Made by a program: the position numbers and the translations under genes. Shown here in pieces: positions 9,741 to 18,505 of a stretch of 64,000 nt of DNA (within the stretch, counting starts at the first letter, position 1; the number at the start of each line of letters is the position of its first letter). The notes beneath the pieces are model-generated. The model searched no databases and was not told the origin of the DNA. It saw only the letters and a program-made list of their open reading frames with translations. Location: positions 62,001 to 126,000 of the forward strand of contig JADJXP010000001.1 of assembly GCA_016715795.1 (NCBI GenBank). Direction: 5' to 3'. The DNA comes from Chloracidobacterium sp. Its GTDB lineage: Bacteria > Acidobacteriota > Blastocatellia > Pyrinomonadales > Pyrinomonadaceae.

Positions 9741-10718
9741 CTATTTCGCCGCCAGCGAACTGGCGATACGGTTGAGTGAGCCGGCAAGCTCCTCGGCCGA
9801 TACGCTCGCTGTCCCTTTCTTCATTACGACCAGGCCTCCGGCATGATTCGCGACTTTCGCCGACTGAACAAAGTCCAGGCCCGATGCCAAGCCTAGCGCG
9901 TATGTCGCAATGACCGTATCACCCGCGCCCGTGACGTCGACGGGCTCTTTTGAACCGACAGCTTCGATATGCTGCGGCTCAGTGCCTTTCTCAAACAGCG
10001 TCATACCTTGATTACCGTTGGTCACCAGCAAGGCCCGCATGCCAAGCCGATCGCAGAGTTCCGTGCAGTCTCGGTCATTGAAATCCGGGCCAAGGACGGC
10101 CTCTACCTCTTCACGATTCGGCGTTGCGCTAGTTGCGCCAGTGAACTGCGACAGACGACGTCGTGAATCAACGATCACCGGAATAGCATGCTCGGAAGCC
10201 ATACTCTTGGCCATCTCAAAGGCATCACGGGACACTGAACCGCATCCGTAGTCGGAGACCACGATCGCGTCGGCGGCTGAGATCACCGTCCGCAGGTTCT
10301 CGACCAATGTCGCGGCAGCATCAGCCGGGAGAGGACTCTCACCTTCGTAATCGATCCTTAGGATTTGTTGCCTGGGTGCATAGTTTTGGGCCGCAAGAAC
10401 ACGAACCTTGGTCGTTGTGGTCATTCCTTCTACCGTCACGAGCCGATCGGTGACGACGCCGGCAGCATCAAGCCGTTCCCTGAGGACCGTTCCGTTAACG
10501 TCATTGCCGATCGCTCCGATCAGAATGGCTTTGCCGCCTAAGGATGCGACATTTGCGGCCGCGTTTGCCGCGGCACCTGGAACCGTCATCGTTGACTCGT
10601 GTTTAAGAATGAAAACCGGGGCCTCCCGCGAGACCCGCGAGATCCTCCCGCCCAGGAACTGGTCAGCTACCGGATCACCGAGGATAAGGATAGTTTTCCC
10701 AATAAAGCCGTCGATCAT
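9741..10718 (-). CDS. rfaE1: D-glycero-beta-D-manno-heptose-7-phosphate kinase
   Basis: A 325-residue PfkB/ribokinase-family kinase that phosphorylates heptose 7-phosphate at C1 in ADP-heptose synthesis. It has the N-terminal substrate region GDPVADQFLGGRISRVSREAPVF, the PGAAANAAANVASLGG motif and the anion-hole/catalytic DVTGAGDTVIATYALGL near residue 265. It heads the rfaE1-rfaE2-hypothetical-rsmE operon and points to an outer membrane with heptose-containing lipopolysaccharide. Confidence 0.93.
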   Translation of the reverse strand: MIDGFIGKTILILGDPVADQFLGGRISRVSREAPVFILKHESTMTVPGAAANAAANVASLGGKAILIGAIGNDVNGTVLRERLDAAGVVTDRLVTVEGMTTTTKVRVLAAQNYAPRQQILRIDYEGESPLPADAAATLVENLRTVISAADAIVVSDYGCGSVSRDAFEMAKSMASEHAIPVIVDSRRRLSQFTGATSATPNREEVEAVLGPDFNDRDCTELCDRLGMRALLVTNGNQGMTLFEKGTEPQHIEAVGSKEPVDVTGAGDTVIATYALGLASGLDFVQSAKVANHAGGLVVMKKGTASVSAEELAGSLNRIASSLAAK

Positions 10719-10747
10719 CTGTCCTCAAACTACCTGTCACAGCCGCT

Positions 10748-10783
10748 AAACAAAAATGGTTGAAGGCAACGGCCTCCAACCAT
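10748..10783 (-). terminator. Rho-independent terminator of the VCBS gene
   Basis: Read on the minus strand, a 12-bp stem (ATGGTTGGAGGC pairing with GCCTTCAACCAT, one G-T) closes on a CGTT loop and is followed by TTTTTGTTT. It lies just after the stop of the VCBS gene at 10810 and before rfaE1. The stem wording resembles the CCGTTG..CAACGG repeats at 25.6-25.9 kb. Confidence 0.75.
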
Positions 10784-10809
10784 CTTACTAAAGACCCGAA
10801 ACCGTTCGA

Positions 10810-11778
10810 TCAATGAGTGTCGTAGCTCGCGACCGGATAGTCGTTCGGCGAGCCCCACTGCGCGGCATTAAAGCTGCCGTCAGAACTCTTGAGGTAGTAG
10901 AACGAGCCGACCGAGTCGCGCCACACCGCAACGTCCGTCTTGCCATCGCCGTCGTAATCGCCCTGAACATTAAGATCAGTTCCTGTCGTGCCAAAGAAGT
11001 TGATCTGCGGCTGGCCGTCCGAACTGCGAAGGATATACCAAACGAGTTGAGCTGCCGGTGTCGCGCCCTCGCGAACGACCGCAACATCCGTCTTGCCGTC
11101 GCCGTCATAATCGCCCGGGATCACAAGGTCATTACTAAATCCCCAAGGCACCTGCATCAGACCGCCGTCCGAACTGCGGAGAGCATAGAATGTCGCCTGG
11201 CTGGTCGGGTTTGCACCGGGACGCTGGACCGTCAGGTCAAATTTCCCGTCGCCGTCATAATCACCCGGAGCCGTATAATCGGTAGCTACGCCCCACTGGG
11301 CCGCCGTGAATCCGCCATCGGAACTCCGCGAGATATACCAAAAAAGCAGTCCGTTTGACCGGCGCACGACCGCAACATCGGTCTTGCCGTCGCCGTCGTA
11401 GTCACGGGCAACAGGTTCGTCGCCGGTCACACCGAACGAGTAACCGACAAATGTCCCATTACTGCTGTTGAGGCGGTACCAGGCACCATCAGTATCCCGC
11501 CAAACCGAGATGTCGCCCTTCCCATCGCCGTCATAATCGCCCGGCGTCATAAAATCGGTGCTGCCGTTGCCGAACTGCGTTGCGGTAAAGCCGCCGCCGC
11601 TCTTGTTGATATACCAGACGCTGTTGCTCGGGCGAAAGACCAGGAAATCGGCCTTGTTGTCCGCATCGAAATCCAACGCCTTTCTCAGCGAGACCTGAGA
11701 AATACCCGGAAGCGTCGCCAGCAGTGAAAAGACCGAAAGGGCGGCAATGTGAGCTCCCTTGGTGATGTACTTTCTCAT
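10810..11778 (-). CDS. Secreted VCBS/FG-GAP repeat protein
   Basis: A 322-residue protein with a signal peptide (MRKYITKGAHIAALSVFSLL) followed almost at once by six repeats of about 45 residues built on a calcium-binding-like D-x-D-x-D loop (DADNKAD, then DYDGDGKxD five times) and a WY..SSDG strand pair. The set is likely to fold as a beta-propeller outside the cytoplasm. There is no other domain, so this is the minimal member of the four VCBS proteins here. The ATG at 11778 has AAGGA at suitable spacing; the frame is open further upstream. Confidence 0.85.
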   Translation of the reverse strand: MRKYITKGAHIAALSVFSLLATLPGISQVSLRKALDFDADNKADFLVFRPSNSVWYINKSGGGFTATQFGNGSTDFMTPGDYDGDGKGDISVWRDTDGAWYRLNSSNGTFVGYSFGVTGDEPVARDYDGDGKTDVAVVRRSNGLLFWYISRSSDGGFTAAQWGVATDYTAPGDYDGDGKFDLTVQRPGANPTSQATFYALRSSDGGLMQVPWGFSNDLVIPGDYDGDGKTDVAVVREGATPAAQLVWYILRSSDGQPQINFFGTTGTDLNVQGDYDGDGKTDVAVWRDSVGSFYYLKSSDGSFNAAQWGSPNDYPVASYDTH

Positions 11779-11999
11779 CGTAATAATCCTTCTTAAAACA
11801 TTCATCGAACGGGTGGCACCCTGATCAGTGCCCTGACTGACAAGTATCCTAAAATATACCACGTACTGACAAACTAGCGCAATAAAAAGCTATTACCGCT
11901 CGATTGTCAAAAACCCCAATAAAATCACGGGTTCCCGGCTTTTCAAGATCTAGTGGCTTAGACGCTGCTGCTAAGAAAAAGGTTGAAAAACCTCGCCAC

Positions 12000-13577
12000 T
12001 CATCCAATTAAATTTCGCGCCTGTCGGACCGTGATCGTCTGGCCGCCAACTACGATCGTTCCGGTTCGAACGATCGTCGGGTTGACCGTAACCCTGAATA
12101 TCACCTGACTCGATCCGCTCGCGGTGTCACTGCTCATCACCTTTAGCCATGAAGACGAACTCCTGACCGTATAGTCGCAGTTTATAGGAGCGGCCACGTC
12201 CATCGTAAACACGCCGCCCTTTGTCGGCACATTTATCAACTTGCTGTCAGGGGTATAGCTGCAGACCGTCTGGTTTCGCAACGCCCTGTCGACATTGATC
12301 CGGCCGTTTGTCCTGATAGGCGTTGATGTCCAACCGCTCAATTGGTCAACGGTATTCATAAGTGTCGCCTTTAGTGACGCCGGCGACAACGAAGGATTAT
12401 ATGCCGAGAGCAGTGCAGCAGCGCCGGTCACGTGCGGTGTCGCCATCGATGTTCCGCTCATCGTCCCGTAGCTCGAATTCGATCCCCATGTCGTACTGAG
12501 AATCCCGGATCCCGGTGCCGCAACATCTACGCTTGTGGCTCCCCAGTTAGAGAATCCTGACCTGATATCGCTCTGATTGCTGGACGCCACCGCAATAATG
12601 CTTGGGCTCGTGTAGCTCGCAGGAAATGAAGGGGCCGCCTCGATATCACGCGAGTCATTACCAGCCGCAAACACGTTCAGAATGCCGGCAGCTCCCATTG
12701 CGTCAATGCCGTCCTTGGTCGCCTGATCGTAACCGCAAGCCTCGTCGCACCCACCGTACGAGTTATTTGTGACGCGAATATTGACACCACGCAGTTTCAT
12801 CATGCGGATGTAATTGTATGCATTGACGAGCATTGCCGACGTGCTGCCGTAACCGTCGTTGTCATAGATCTTGATCGTCATGATCTTGACCGACCAATTG
12901 ATCCCGGTCACGCCAAGGAGGTTGTTGCCAACCGCGCCGATGGTCCCTGCGGTGTGGGTGCCGTGACCGTGCTCGTCGGCGGGATTTCCGTCATTAAAGA
13001 AGAAATCCGCCCCATAAACATCATCGATATAGCCGCTCGCATCGTCATCGATCCCGTTATTCGGTATCTCGTCAGGATTGGTCCACAAATTTGGAACGAG
13101 ATCCTCATGGGTAAGCCGAGTTCCCGTATCAATATCGGCCACCACCACTGCCGAACTTCCCGTTGTAAGGTCCCATGCCGACGGGGCAGAGATCTTTGTA
13201 AGGCCGTACATGCCGGCCGCATTAAACTGCGCATCGTTCGGCGTTACGAGTAGCGAATAGTAAAAATTGGGCTGTGCATACGCAACACCCTCAATTGCTC
13301 GATACCTCGCCTCACCGTCGGCAACCGACAGCCCTGCCGGAAGCCTCACCCGCTGCCAGCCGAGGTCGCCAAGGGTTTCGAGCACCGTCGCTCCGACCAT
13401 GCGATTAGCGGCGGTGGCAGACCGGGAAGCCGTTCCCTCTGAAAATTTGACAAGAAGTTCGCCCGGAACGAACTTTGACGCGTTCTGGGCCGCAGCATTA
13501 GCGACAAAAACCGATGCGAGAGCGCCAGCTGTCAGCATCATACGTCGAATGTTCGCGATCGCGCGCTCCATGTTCAT
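12000..13577 (-). CDS. Secreted subtilisin-like serine protease (S8 family)
   Basis: A 525-residue protease. After a signal peptide ending near AAAQ comes an inhibitor-like prodomain (VPGELLVKFSEG), then the S8 domain with catalytic Asp in VVVADIDTG, His in DEHGHGTHTAGTIG, the oxyanion Asn in VFAAGND and Ser in GTSMATPHVTGAA. The last 90 residues (KLINVPTKGGVFTMDV..WLKV..VGGQTITV) resemble a BACON-type beta-sandwich. The ATG at 13577 has GGAG 6 nt upstream; the frame is open to 13607. The protease is exported and probably cleaves extracellular protein. Confidence 0.9.
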   Translation of the reverse strand: MNMERAIANIRRMMLTAGALASVFVANAAAQNASKFVPGELLVKFSEGTASRSATAANRMVGATVLETLGDLGWQRVRLPAGLSVADGEARYRAIEGVAYAQPNFYYSLLVTPNDAQFNAAGMYGLTKISAPSAWDLTTGSSAVVVADIDTGTRLTHEDLVPNLWTNPDEIPNNGIDDDASGYIDDVYGADFFFNDGNPADEHGHGTHTAGTIGAVGNNLLGVTGINWSVKIMTIKIYDNDGYGSTSAMLVNAYNYIRMMKLRGVNIRVTNNSYGGCDEACGYDQATKDGIDAMGAAGILNVFAAGNDSRDIEAAPSFPASYTSPSIIAVASSNQSDIRSGFSNWGATSVDVAAPGSGILSTTWGSNSSYGTMSGTSMATPHVTGAAALLSAYNPSLSPASLKATLMNTVDQLSGWTSTPIRTNGRINVDRALRNQTVCSYTPDSKLINVPTKGGVFTMDVAAPINCDYTVRSSSSWLKVMSSDTASGSSQVIFRVTVNPTIVRTGTIVVGGQTITVRQARNLIG

Positions 13578-13617
13578 ACCGTGCTCCGGAACCGGGTATA
13601 AAGACAACAGTAACGGG

Positions 13618-13694
13618 TGGGGCGGCTAGAGGGATTCGAACCCTCGACATCCTGAACCACAATCAGGCGCTCTAACCACTGAACTATAGCCGCC
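13618..13694 (-). tRNA. tRNA-His (GTG)
   Basis: A complete cloverleaf on the minus strand: acceptor arm GGCGGCTA/TAGCCGCC including the extra 5' G typical of tRNA-His, anticodon stem CCTGA/TCAGG with loop TTGTGGT (anticodon GTG), and T-arm GAGGGTTCGAATCCCTC. The 3' CCA is encoded. Confidence 0.96.
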
Positions 13695-13706
13695 ACATTT
13701 CAAATT

Positions 13707-13780
13707 CGCCCCCGGCAGGACTCGAACCTGCGACCCACAGCTTAGAAGGCTGTTGCTCTATCCGGCTGAGCTACGGGAGC
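13707..13780 (-). tRNA. tRNA-Arg (TCT)
   Basis: A complete cloverleaf on the minus strand: acceptor GCTCCCG/CGGGGGC, anticodon stem ACAGC/GCTGT with loop CTTCTAA (anticodon TCT), and T-arm GCAGGTTCGAGTCCTGC. Unlike the neighbouring tRNA-His, CCA is not encoded. It is 12 nt upstream of tRNA-His and probably co-transcribed with it. Confidence 0.96.
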
Positions 13781-13829
13781 ATGCCAAAAAGCAATCTTTA
13801 ATCTTATCGGCCCGCACGCTTATAGTCAA

Positions 13830-14148
13830 ACAAAATCCTGGTCCGGCGAGAAGGCGCCGTTCCGGAACATAACGGAACGCAACATTCTCGACGGAACGGC
13901 CTTAACTCGTTTGTTCAGTCCACTTAGGACTACTATCGATCTTCCGGCGGTCCGGGCGTTCCGCTCGTGTTCCACTGCCCTGTGGAACGCTGTAACTGTT
14001 GCAACTAAATACAGTTAGAACCCGTTTCTTGGGTGTGTTCCGTGAATTTCGCGCAAAAACGCGATCTGTCGACAATTCGTCGGACGCTACTATGTCAAAC
14101 ACCTAAAATGGGTGTTGCAAAGATAGCACGGCTATGCACAAAAGTCAA
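13830..14148 (-). ncRNA. Two-copy GGAAC-rich element, copy B, with its own promoter, upstream of tRNA-Arg
   Basis: The 400 bp between tRNA-Arg and cmk hold no convincing gene. On the minus strand there is TTGACT (14143-14148), a 17-bp gap and TATCTT (14120-14125), then a core GCGCGAAATTC.CGGAACAC (about 14034-14054) and a hairpin GTTCCAC/GTGGAAC (about 13968-13990) followed by further GGAAC/GTTCC motifs. The same parts in the same order are found at 35.79-35.99 kb. It may be a non-coding RNA, the leader of the tRNA transcript or a DNA-protein binding region. A 66-codon frame (13902-14102) shares only DNA-driven similarity with the other copy. Confidence 0.45.
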
Positions 14149-14188
14149 GTGGTTTCTTCTCTGCAGCCTCGCGACTTAGAGGGAGGAA

Positions 14189-14881
14189 TCAGGATGAAGC
14201 CCTACCCTTCGATGCCGTTTCGCTCTCGCCGATCTTGGCGAGCATCGCTTCGAAAACCTCACTCAGATCGAGTTCACTGGTATCAATGACAACTGCATCA
14301 TCGGCAATGGTAAGCGGTGAATCCTCACGCGAGACGTCGCGTTCGTCGCGTTCGTTTATTTCGGCGAGAGTGTTTTCGTATGTCGAGACGCGGCCCTTTG
14401 CCTGGTCTTCGAGATAACGTCGCCGCGCACGGGCCTCGGGCGTGGCGGTGAGAAAGAACTTGATGTCGGCGTTCGGAAAAACGACGCTCCCGATGTCGCG
14501 GCCCTCGAGCACGCAGCCCGACTTCGACGATAGCCCGATCTCGCGCTGATGCTCGACCATGATCCGACGGACATCCGAGATGGTTGATACCACTGAAGCG
14601 GCTTGGGCGGCATCAAGCGTGCGGATCTCGACCGAAACGTCCTCACCGTCGAGGAGGACCTTCATCGCGTCGGGCTCCCCCACAAGTTCGATCTTTACGC
14701 TATCTGCGATCACAGCGATCCGATCGATATCGCGAAACGGCACATTCGCCCGTCTCACAGCCAGGGCAACGGCACGATACATCGCACCCGTGTCGAGATA
14801 GAGCAGGCCAAGTTTCTTGGCGATCATTTTGCCGAGCGTCGATTTGCCCGCTCCGCTGGGGCCGTCGATGGCGATTATCAT
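14189..14881 (-). CDS. cmk: Cytidylate kinase
   Basis: A 230-residue P-loop kinase that phosphorylates CMP and dCMP. The Walker A motif GPSGAGKST is at residues 7-15, followed by YLDTGAMYRAVAL; VLEGRDIGSVVFPNADIKFFLTA and the arginine-rich lid RARRRYLEDQAKG match the family. Homology starts exactly at the ATG at 14881, so the upstream open extension is not used. It is divergent from the VOC gene at 14983. Confidence 0.94.
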   Translation of the reverse strand: MIIAIDGPSGAGKSTLGKMIAKKLGLLYLDTGAMYRAVALAVRRANVPFRDIDRIAVIADSVKIELVGEPDAMKVLLDGEDVSVEIRTLDAAQAASVVSTISDVRRIMVEHQREIGLSSKSGCVLEGRDIGSVVFPNADIKFFLTATPEARARRRYLEDQAKGRVSTYENTLAEINERDERDVSREDSPLTIADDAVVIDTSELDLSEVFEAMLAKIGESETASKGRASS

Positions 14882-14923
14882 TGGCTGGTAGTTTATCAGA
14901 AGTGCACCAAGCGAAAAAAATGC

Positions 14924-14952
14924 TTGACATGGGCGTGGCTCTTGCTTAAAGT
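14924..14952 (+). promoter_or_regulatory. Sigma-70 promoter for the VOC protein gene
   Basis: TTGACA at 14924-14929, 17-bp spacer and TAAAGT at 14947-14952, 30 bp upstream of the start codon. The perfect -35 box and ideal spacing make this one of the clearest promoters in the window. Confidence 0.65.
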
Positions 14953-14982
14953 ATGCATATACATTGCAAAGGGGAAACAAAT

Positions 14983-15441
14983 ATGTCAGTCAAACCAATA
15001 CCTGACGGCTATGAGGGCATCACGCCGTATCTTATCTGCAGAAATGCCGGGGCCGCGATCGATTTTTACAAGCGCGCATTCGGGGCGGAAGAGCTTTTTC
15101 GCATCGGTGAAGGCGACTCGGTTGGCCACGCAGAGTTGAAGATCGGCAACTCGATCATTATGCTTGCGGACGAGTTCCCGCAAATGAATGCACTCAGCCC
15201 CGAGACTATAGGTGGTTCATCGGTAAGCCTTTACATTTATGTCGAGGACGTCGATACATTCACCGGCAAGGCCATCGCCGAAGGGCTAGAGGTTATAAAA
15301 CCGGTCGCCGACCAGTTCTATGGTGACCGCTCGGGCCATTTCAAGGATCCGTTCGGCCACCTATGGGGATTCGCAACACACGTCGAGGACCTAACGCCCG
15401 AACAACTAGACGAACGGGCCAAAGCGGCACACGGCGAATAA
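14983..15441 (+). CDS. VOC-superfamily (PhnB-like/glyoxalase-fold) protein
   Basis: A 152-residue protein with the two beta-alpha-beta-beta-beta halves of the vicinal oxygen chelate fold. ITPYLICRNAGAAIDFYKRAFGAEE is the standard PhnB-like opening, and DRSGHFKDPFGHLWGFATH is the second-half metal-site region. The substrate cannot be read from sequence; many such proteins bind or modify small molecules or give resistance. The ATG at 14983 has AAAGGGGAAAC just upstream; an ATG at 14953 is in frame but lies at the predicted transcription start. Confidence 0.87.
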   Translation: MSVKPIPDGYEGITPYLICRNAGAAIDFYKRAFGAEELFRIGEGDSVGHAELKIGNSIIMLADEFPQMNALSPETIGGSSVSLYIYVEDVDTFTGKAIAEGLEVIKPVADQFYGDRSGHFKDPFGHLWGFATHVEDLTPEQLDERAKAAHGE

Positions 15442-15499
15442 ACTCACCGCGGAACCCCGCGCGGTCAAGGACTAAGGTTCAGCTCTGAGTATTTCGCCC

Positions 15500-16462
15500 T
15501 TACTGACGTTCTGGCACCTGCAGCGTAATGAATACCGGTGCCTGGTGATATTTTTTATCGCTGGCACCGGTCACTTTTTTGACCTCTTTGGTGCGGTAGT
15601 TCATTAGGTAGATATCGTAGCGCCCCGTCGCGGTGTCGCGGCTGTCGAACGCCAGCCACTCGCCATCGGGCGACCAGTCATGCCAGCCGGCGTCTTGTTT
15701 GCCGTCGGTAAGCCGCCACTGATTTTTACCGTCGGGAGTCACGGCAAAGATGCTCTGGCCGCCGCCTTGATTTGACTGGTAGGTAATGAACTTGTGCTTG
15801 GCGTTCCAATGCGGCGGGCCGACCTTGTAGCCGCCGTCTTTTGCCAGCGGATCGCCGGCCGGATACGTCGTCAGCTTGCGGCGATTGGTGCCGTCGGCAT
15901 CCATTATGTAGAGTTCCTCGATCTCGCTGCGGTCGGTGCGGTTCTTTTTGTAGACGTAAATTATCCGCTTTCCGTCCGGTGAAAAACTCGGATCGCGAAA
16001 CGCCGCTGCAGGCTCGTTCGTCAATTGGCGATAGTGCCCGGTCTCGCGATCAACGATGAACAGCTGATACCTCGCCCGCGTATCGATCCGGCCCGCGACG
16101 ACCAATTCCCTGCCGGCGTTCCGGCTGCCCATCCACGAATCCTCAAGCTGGAGGTTTGTGACCTTTCGCGGATTCGAACCGTCTATTTCGGATTCGTAGA
16201 GGAAGTAACACCTACGACACGCGCCGCGGTCGCTGATGAATCGTAGCTTTCCGGGAATCGAACTGTAAGTCCATGCAACGTCCCTATTGTTTGTGACGTT
16301 CCGCATCCCGGAGCCGTCGAGCCCAATGGTGTAGACCTCGTAATCATCGGCCTTCTGGTCCTCGAGGACGTTGAACGCGATCTTAAGGCCGGACGGCTGG
16401 GCGGCGGTTTCAAGCACGGACAGGAACGCGATTGCCAGGGCTAGGGCTAGGCATTTTTTCAT
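15500..16462 (-). CDS. Secreted TolB-like WD40-type beta-propeller protein
   Basis: A 320-residue exported protein with a signal peptide (MKKCLALALAIAFLSVLETAAQ) and repeated PD40/TolB strands such as FSPDGKRIIYVYK, WSPDGEWLAFDSRD and DADGTNRRKLT. Such propellers bind partners or ligands in the periplasm or outside. No Pal or Tol genes are near, so it is not TolB itself. It begins 4 nt after the DUF5655 protein gene, so the two are probably co-transcribed. Confidence 0.82.
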   Translation of the reverse strand: MKKCLALALAIAFLSVLETAAQPSGLKIAFNVLEDQKADDYEVYTIGLDGSGMRNVTNNRDVAWTYSSIPGKLRFISDRGACRRCYFLYESEIDGSNPRKVTNLQLEDSWMGSRNAGRELVVAGRIDTRARYQLFIVDRETGHYRQLTNEPAAAFRDPSFSPDGKRIIYVYKKNRTDRSEIEELYIMDADGTNRRKLTTYPAGDPLAKDGGYKVGPPHWNAKHKFITYQSNQGGGQSIFAVTPDGKNQWRLTDGKQDAGWHDWSPDGEWLAFDSRDTATGRYDIYLMNYRTKEVKKVTGASDKKYHQAPVFITLQVPERQ

Positions 16463-16466
16463 ATTC

Positions 16467-17039
16467 TTAGTGACATCTCGCATGCGACTGTTTCAATAGG
16501 TCGACCAATTCACCGTCAAAACGACTCGCGTCGGTAGCGACGACCATGTGCGATATCCGCGGCATCGGGCCGGTTAGTTTCGCCTTTTCGACCTTTTCGT
16601 CAAACGGCCGGTCGCCGAGGTCGAGGCCGATGCGAAGCTCGGCTTTTTTGACATTCACGGCGCCGAATTCACGGTTTTCGAGGACTGATACATATGTCTT
16701 CTTAGGCAAGAACGTGGCATTCGGAAAGTTTTTACCGATGAACGCCACAAACTCGTCGTACAACGTCCGCATATCAGCAGCTTTTGCGAATTGATCGTCG
16801 AGCAGGCTGTCCGTGCTCTGATAGACGAGCTTGCCGCCATTCGCGTGAATACCAGCGAGCAGCGAGGCATTCATGTGGCCAAAACCGTGGTTTTCCTTGA
16901 GCCAAGCGATGATCTCGTTGCGCTTTTTGGTGCCGCAGGTGTCAATCGATTTCATCCATGCCGCGAGATTGCTGCCGGTCGAGGCTTCGAGGCCGTCGAC
17001 AAACTCTTTTTCAAATTCACCTGATGTTTTCTGTGCCAT
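16467..17039 (-). CDS. DUF4287/DUF5655 domain protein
   Basis: A 190-residue cytoplasmic protein. The N-terminal half (TGSNLAAWMKSIDTCGTKKRNEIIAWLKENHGFGH) is the short helical DUF4287, and the C-terminal half (FLPKKTYVSVLENREFGAV through RISHMVVATD) is DUF5655. The biochemical role of both domains is unknown to me. The length matches usual two-domain members. Confidence 0.82.
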   Translation of the reverse strand: MAQKTSGEFEKEFVDGLEASTGSNLAAWMKSIDTCGTKKRNEIIAWLKENHGFGHMNASLLAGIHANGGKLVYQSTDSLLDDQFAKAADMRTLYDEFVAFIGKNFPNATFLPKKTYVSVLENREFGAVNVKKAELRIGLDLGDRPFDEKVEKAKLTGPMPRISHMVVATDASRFDGELVDLLKQSHARCH

Positions 17040-17054
17040 TTCTTATCTCCTGAA

Positions 17055-17130
17055 GTGTCAGTAGCCCGCACGTAAGTAAGGGCTCGAGTTTCGTTTGTTG
17101 AGCCCTTGCTCACGTGCGGGCTACTGACAC
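17055..17130. repeat. GTAGCCCGCACGTGAG-type palindromic repeat
   Basis: Two 30-nt arms (17055-17084 and 17101-17130) are reverse complements with two mismatches, starting with GTGTCAGTAGCCCGCACGT. The right arm ends two bases before the stop codon of the DUF1761 gene, so the element fills the gap between two co-directional genes. It has no T-run and resembles a mobile palindromic element more than a terminator. Confidence 0.8.
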
Positions 17131-17132
17131 GA

Positions 17133-17537
17133 TCATCTCCAGATACCTAAGATAAATCCTATCACCGCAAAATACGCGACCATATAGCCGCAATTGATCG
17201 CGATGTATCTGAACGACCGCTGCTCAAAGAGCGCGATGATGACGAACATCCCCACAACCCAGACCGCGGCGAGCAGTCCGGCCGCGACGCCCCATTGCCA
17301 CGTCGTGCCCGGCGCGGCGAGGAAGAATGCCAGATTGTACGACATCACGTAGGCTATCAGGAACGCCAGGCCAAAGTTCTTGAGCGGGTTGGCCTTAGCA
17401 AGCTGCTCGTCGGTCAGGCCGTTCTCGATCTGCCACGATCTCGCGAACATAAGAGGGGACCACCAGACGCCGCCGATGACAAGGCTCATCACGGCACAAA
17501 CCAGCACGGCGATGTGATTGATGTAAAAGTTTTCCAT
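17133..17537 (-). CDS. DUF1761 membrane protein
   Basis: A 134-residue integral membrane protein with four hydrophobic helices (residues about 6-28, 53-72, 80-103, 112-132). VIGGVWWSPLMFARSWQ near residue 20 and NPLKNFGLAFLIAYVMSY are the typical DUF1761 segments. Function is unknown for the family. Confidence 0.82.
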   Translation of the reverse strand: MENFYINHIAVLVCAVMSLVIGGVWWSPLMFARSWQIENGLTDEQLAKANPLKNFGLAFLIAYVMSYNLAFFLAAPGTTWQWGVAAGLLAAVWVVGMFVIIALFEQRSFRYIAINCGYMVAYFAVIGFILGIWR

Positions 17538-17599
17538 AATGTGACCATGCTAAAGGTCACGCGGATCGGGAGTATTGGAAAAAATTTACCTGTTCTGCC

Positions 17600-17675
17600 T
17601 CTGCGTACTCGGCGTCCTCTGCGTTTCGAATTCGAATGACGATACTCAACGCAGAGGCCGCAGAGAACGCAGAGT
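17600..17675. repeat. CTCTGCG-type hairpin repeat
   Basis: The left arm CTCTGCGTACTCGGCGTCCT continues into CTGCGTT, and the right arm ends CGCAGAGAACGCAGAG. It belongs to the family at 3080-3204 and 35999-36095 and sits between the DUF1761 gene and the AraC regulator. Confidence 0.72.
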
Positions 17676-17686
17676 ATCAAAGGTAG

Positions 17687-18505
17687 TTAGCCAACAGGGA
17701 CGTAATTCTGGTAATGCGTGTGGATCGTCGCGTAGTGTTCGGGCGTGAAGCCGGAGAAGTGTTTGAAATCGTTGATGAAGTGCGACTGATCGTAAAAGCC
17801 GCATTCGAGGGCGATTTGGCCCCAGTCGAGGTCGGGGCGGTCGTCGATCGTCTTCACAGCTTTTTGAAAGCGCATGATCTTGAGGTAGGCCTTTGGTGTG
17901 ACGCCGACCGCCCGGCGAAAGATGTCGGTGAAGTGTTTCTGGGAATAACCGATTTGATGGTTCATTCGGGCGATGCTGAGAGCGTCCGGCCGCTCGGTCA
18001 TCTCGCTGATCGCAAATGCCACGCACGGGTCGATCGCGAGTTGCGACTGGAATTCGCTCAGCAGGAAATTCTCGACGATGCAAAAGCGCGTATCGATGTC
18101 GGACGTCGCAAGCAGCCTTTCTCTCAGCAAACCAAAATCCGTGCCCCACACGAGGTCGGCATCGACGACGCTGTCGGCGATCTCCTGCATTGGGAATGGA
18201 AAAAACGACGCGGCCATTCCCTTTTTGAACGAAATGACCATCATCTCCGACTTGTTGCCCGCCGGTATCGTGATCGGCTCGGTCCTCAGGCCTGACGCCC
18301 ACACGCGGTTGCAGGCCTGGATCTCTTTGAGGCTGTGATTGTCGTAGATGAACTGCGGCGCGTCGTGAAAATCGATGAGTATCTCGGTGTCGCCATTCGG
18401 CAGAAAGCGGTCAAAGTTGTGTTGGTGCTGCACGTCGTCAAAATAGATCATCGCAGCGATGAATCTATCGAGCGGCGGTCGCGGGATGTGCATTCGGAAG
18501 ATCAT
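17687..18505 (-). CDS. AraC-family transcriptional regulator
   Basis: A 272-residue regulator. Residues 1-165 resemble the N-terminal sensing domain common in AraC proteins of this kind (FLPNGDTEILIDFHD, VWASGLRTEP). The C-terminal third is a two-helix-turn-helix domain with SIARMNHQIGYSQKHFTDIFRRAVGVTPKAYLKIMRFQKA and IALECGFYDQSHFINDFKHFSGFTPEHY. The ligand and targets are unknown. The start overlaps the rpiB stop (ATGA). Confidence 0.9.
   Translation of the reverse strand: MIFRMHIPRPPLDRFIAAMIYFDDVQHQHNFDRFLPNGDTEILIDFHDAPQFIYDNHSLKEIQACNRVWASGLRTEPITIPAGNKSEMMVISFKKGMAASFFPFPMQEIADSVVDADLVWGTDFGLLRERLLATSDIDTRFCIVENFLLSEFQSQLAIDPCVAFAISEMTERPDALSIARMNHQIGYSQKHFTDIFRRAVGVTPKAYLKIMRFQKAVKTIDDRPDLDWGQIALECGFYDQSHFINDFKHFSGFTPEHYATIHTHYQNYVPVG

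Noticed and set aside
13902..14102. A 66-codon frame with peptide similarity to a frame at 35768-35980
   Set aside because: The shared residues follow from the conserved DNA core, the starts differ, and the codons between the conserved parts are not conserved. An RNA or DNA element explains the similarity better.
14038..14150. 6S RNA reading of the copy B element
   Set aside because: There is no long rod with a central bubble formed by pairing of the 5' and 3' ends.
17646..18302. A 218-codon frame opposite and within the AraC regulator gene
   Set aside because: It is a shadow frame rich in Arg/Pro/His with no domain, and the AraC gene in another frame is clear.
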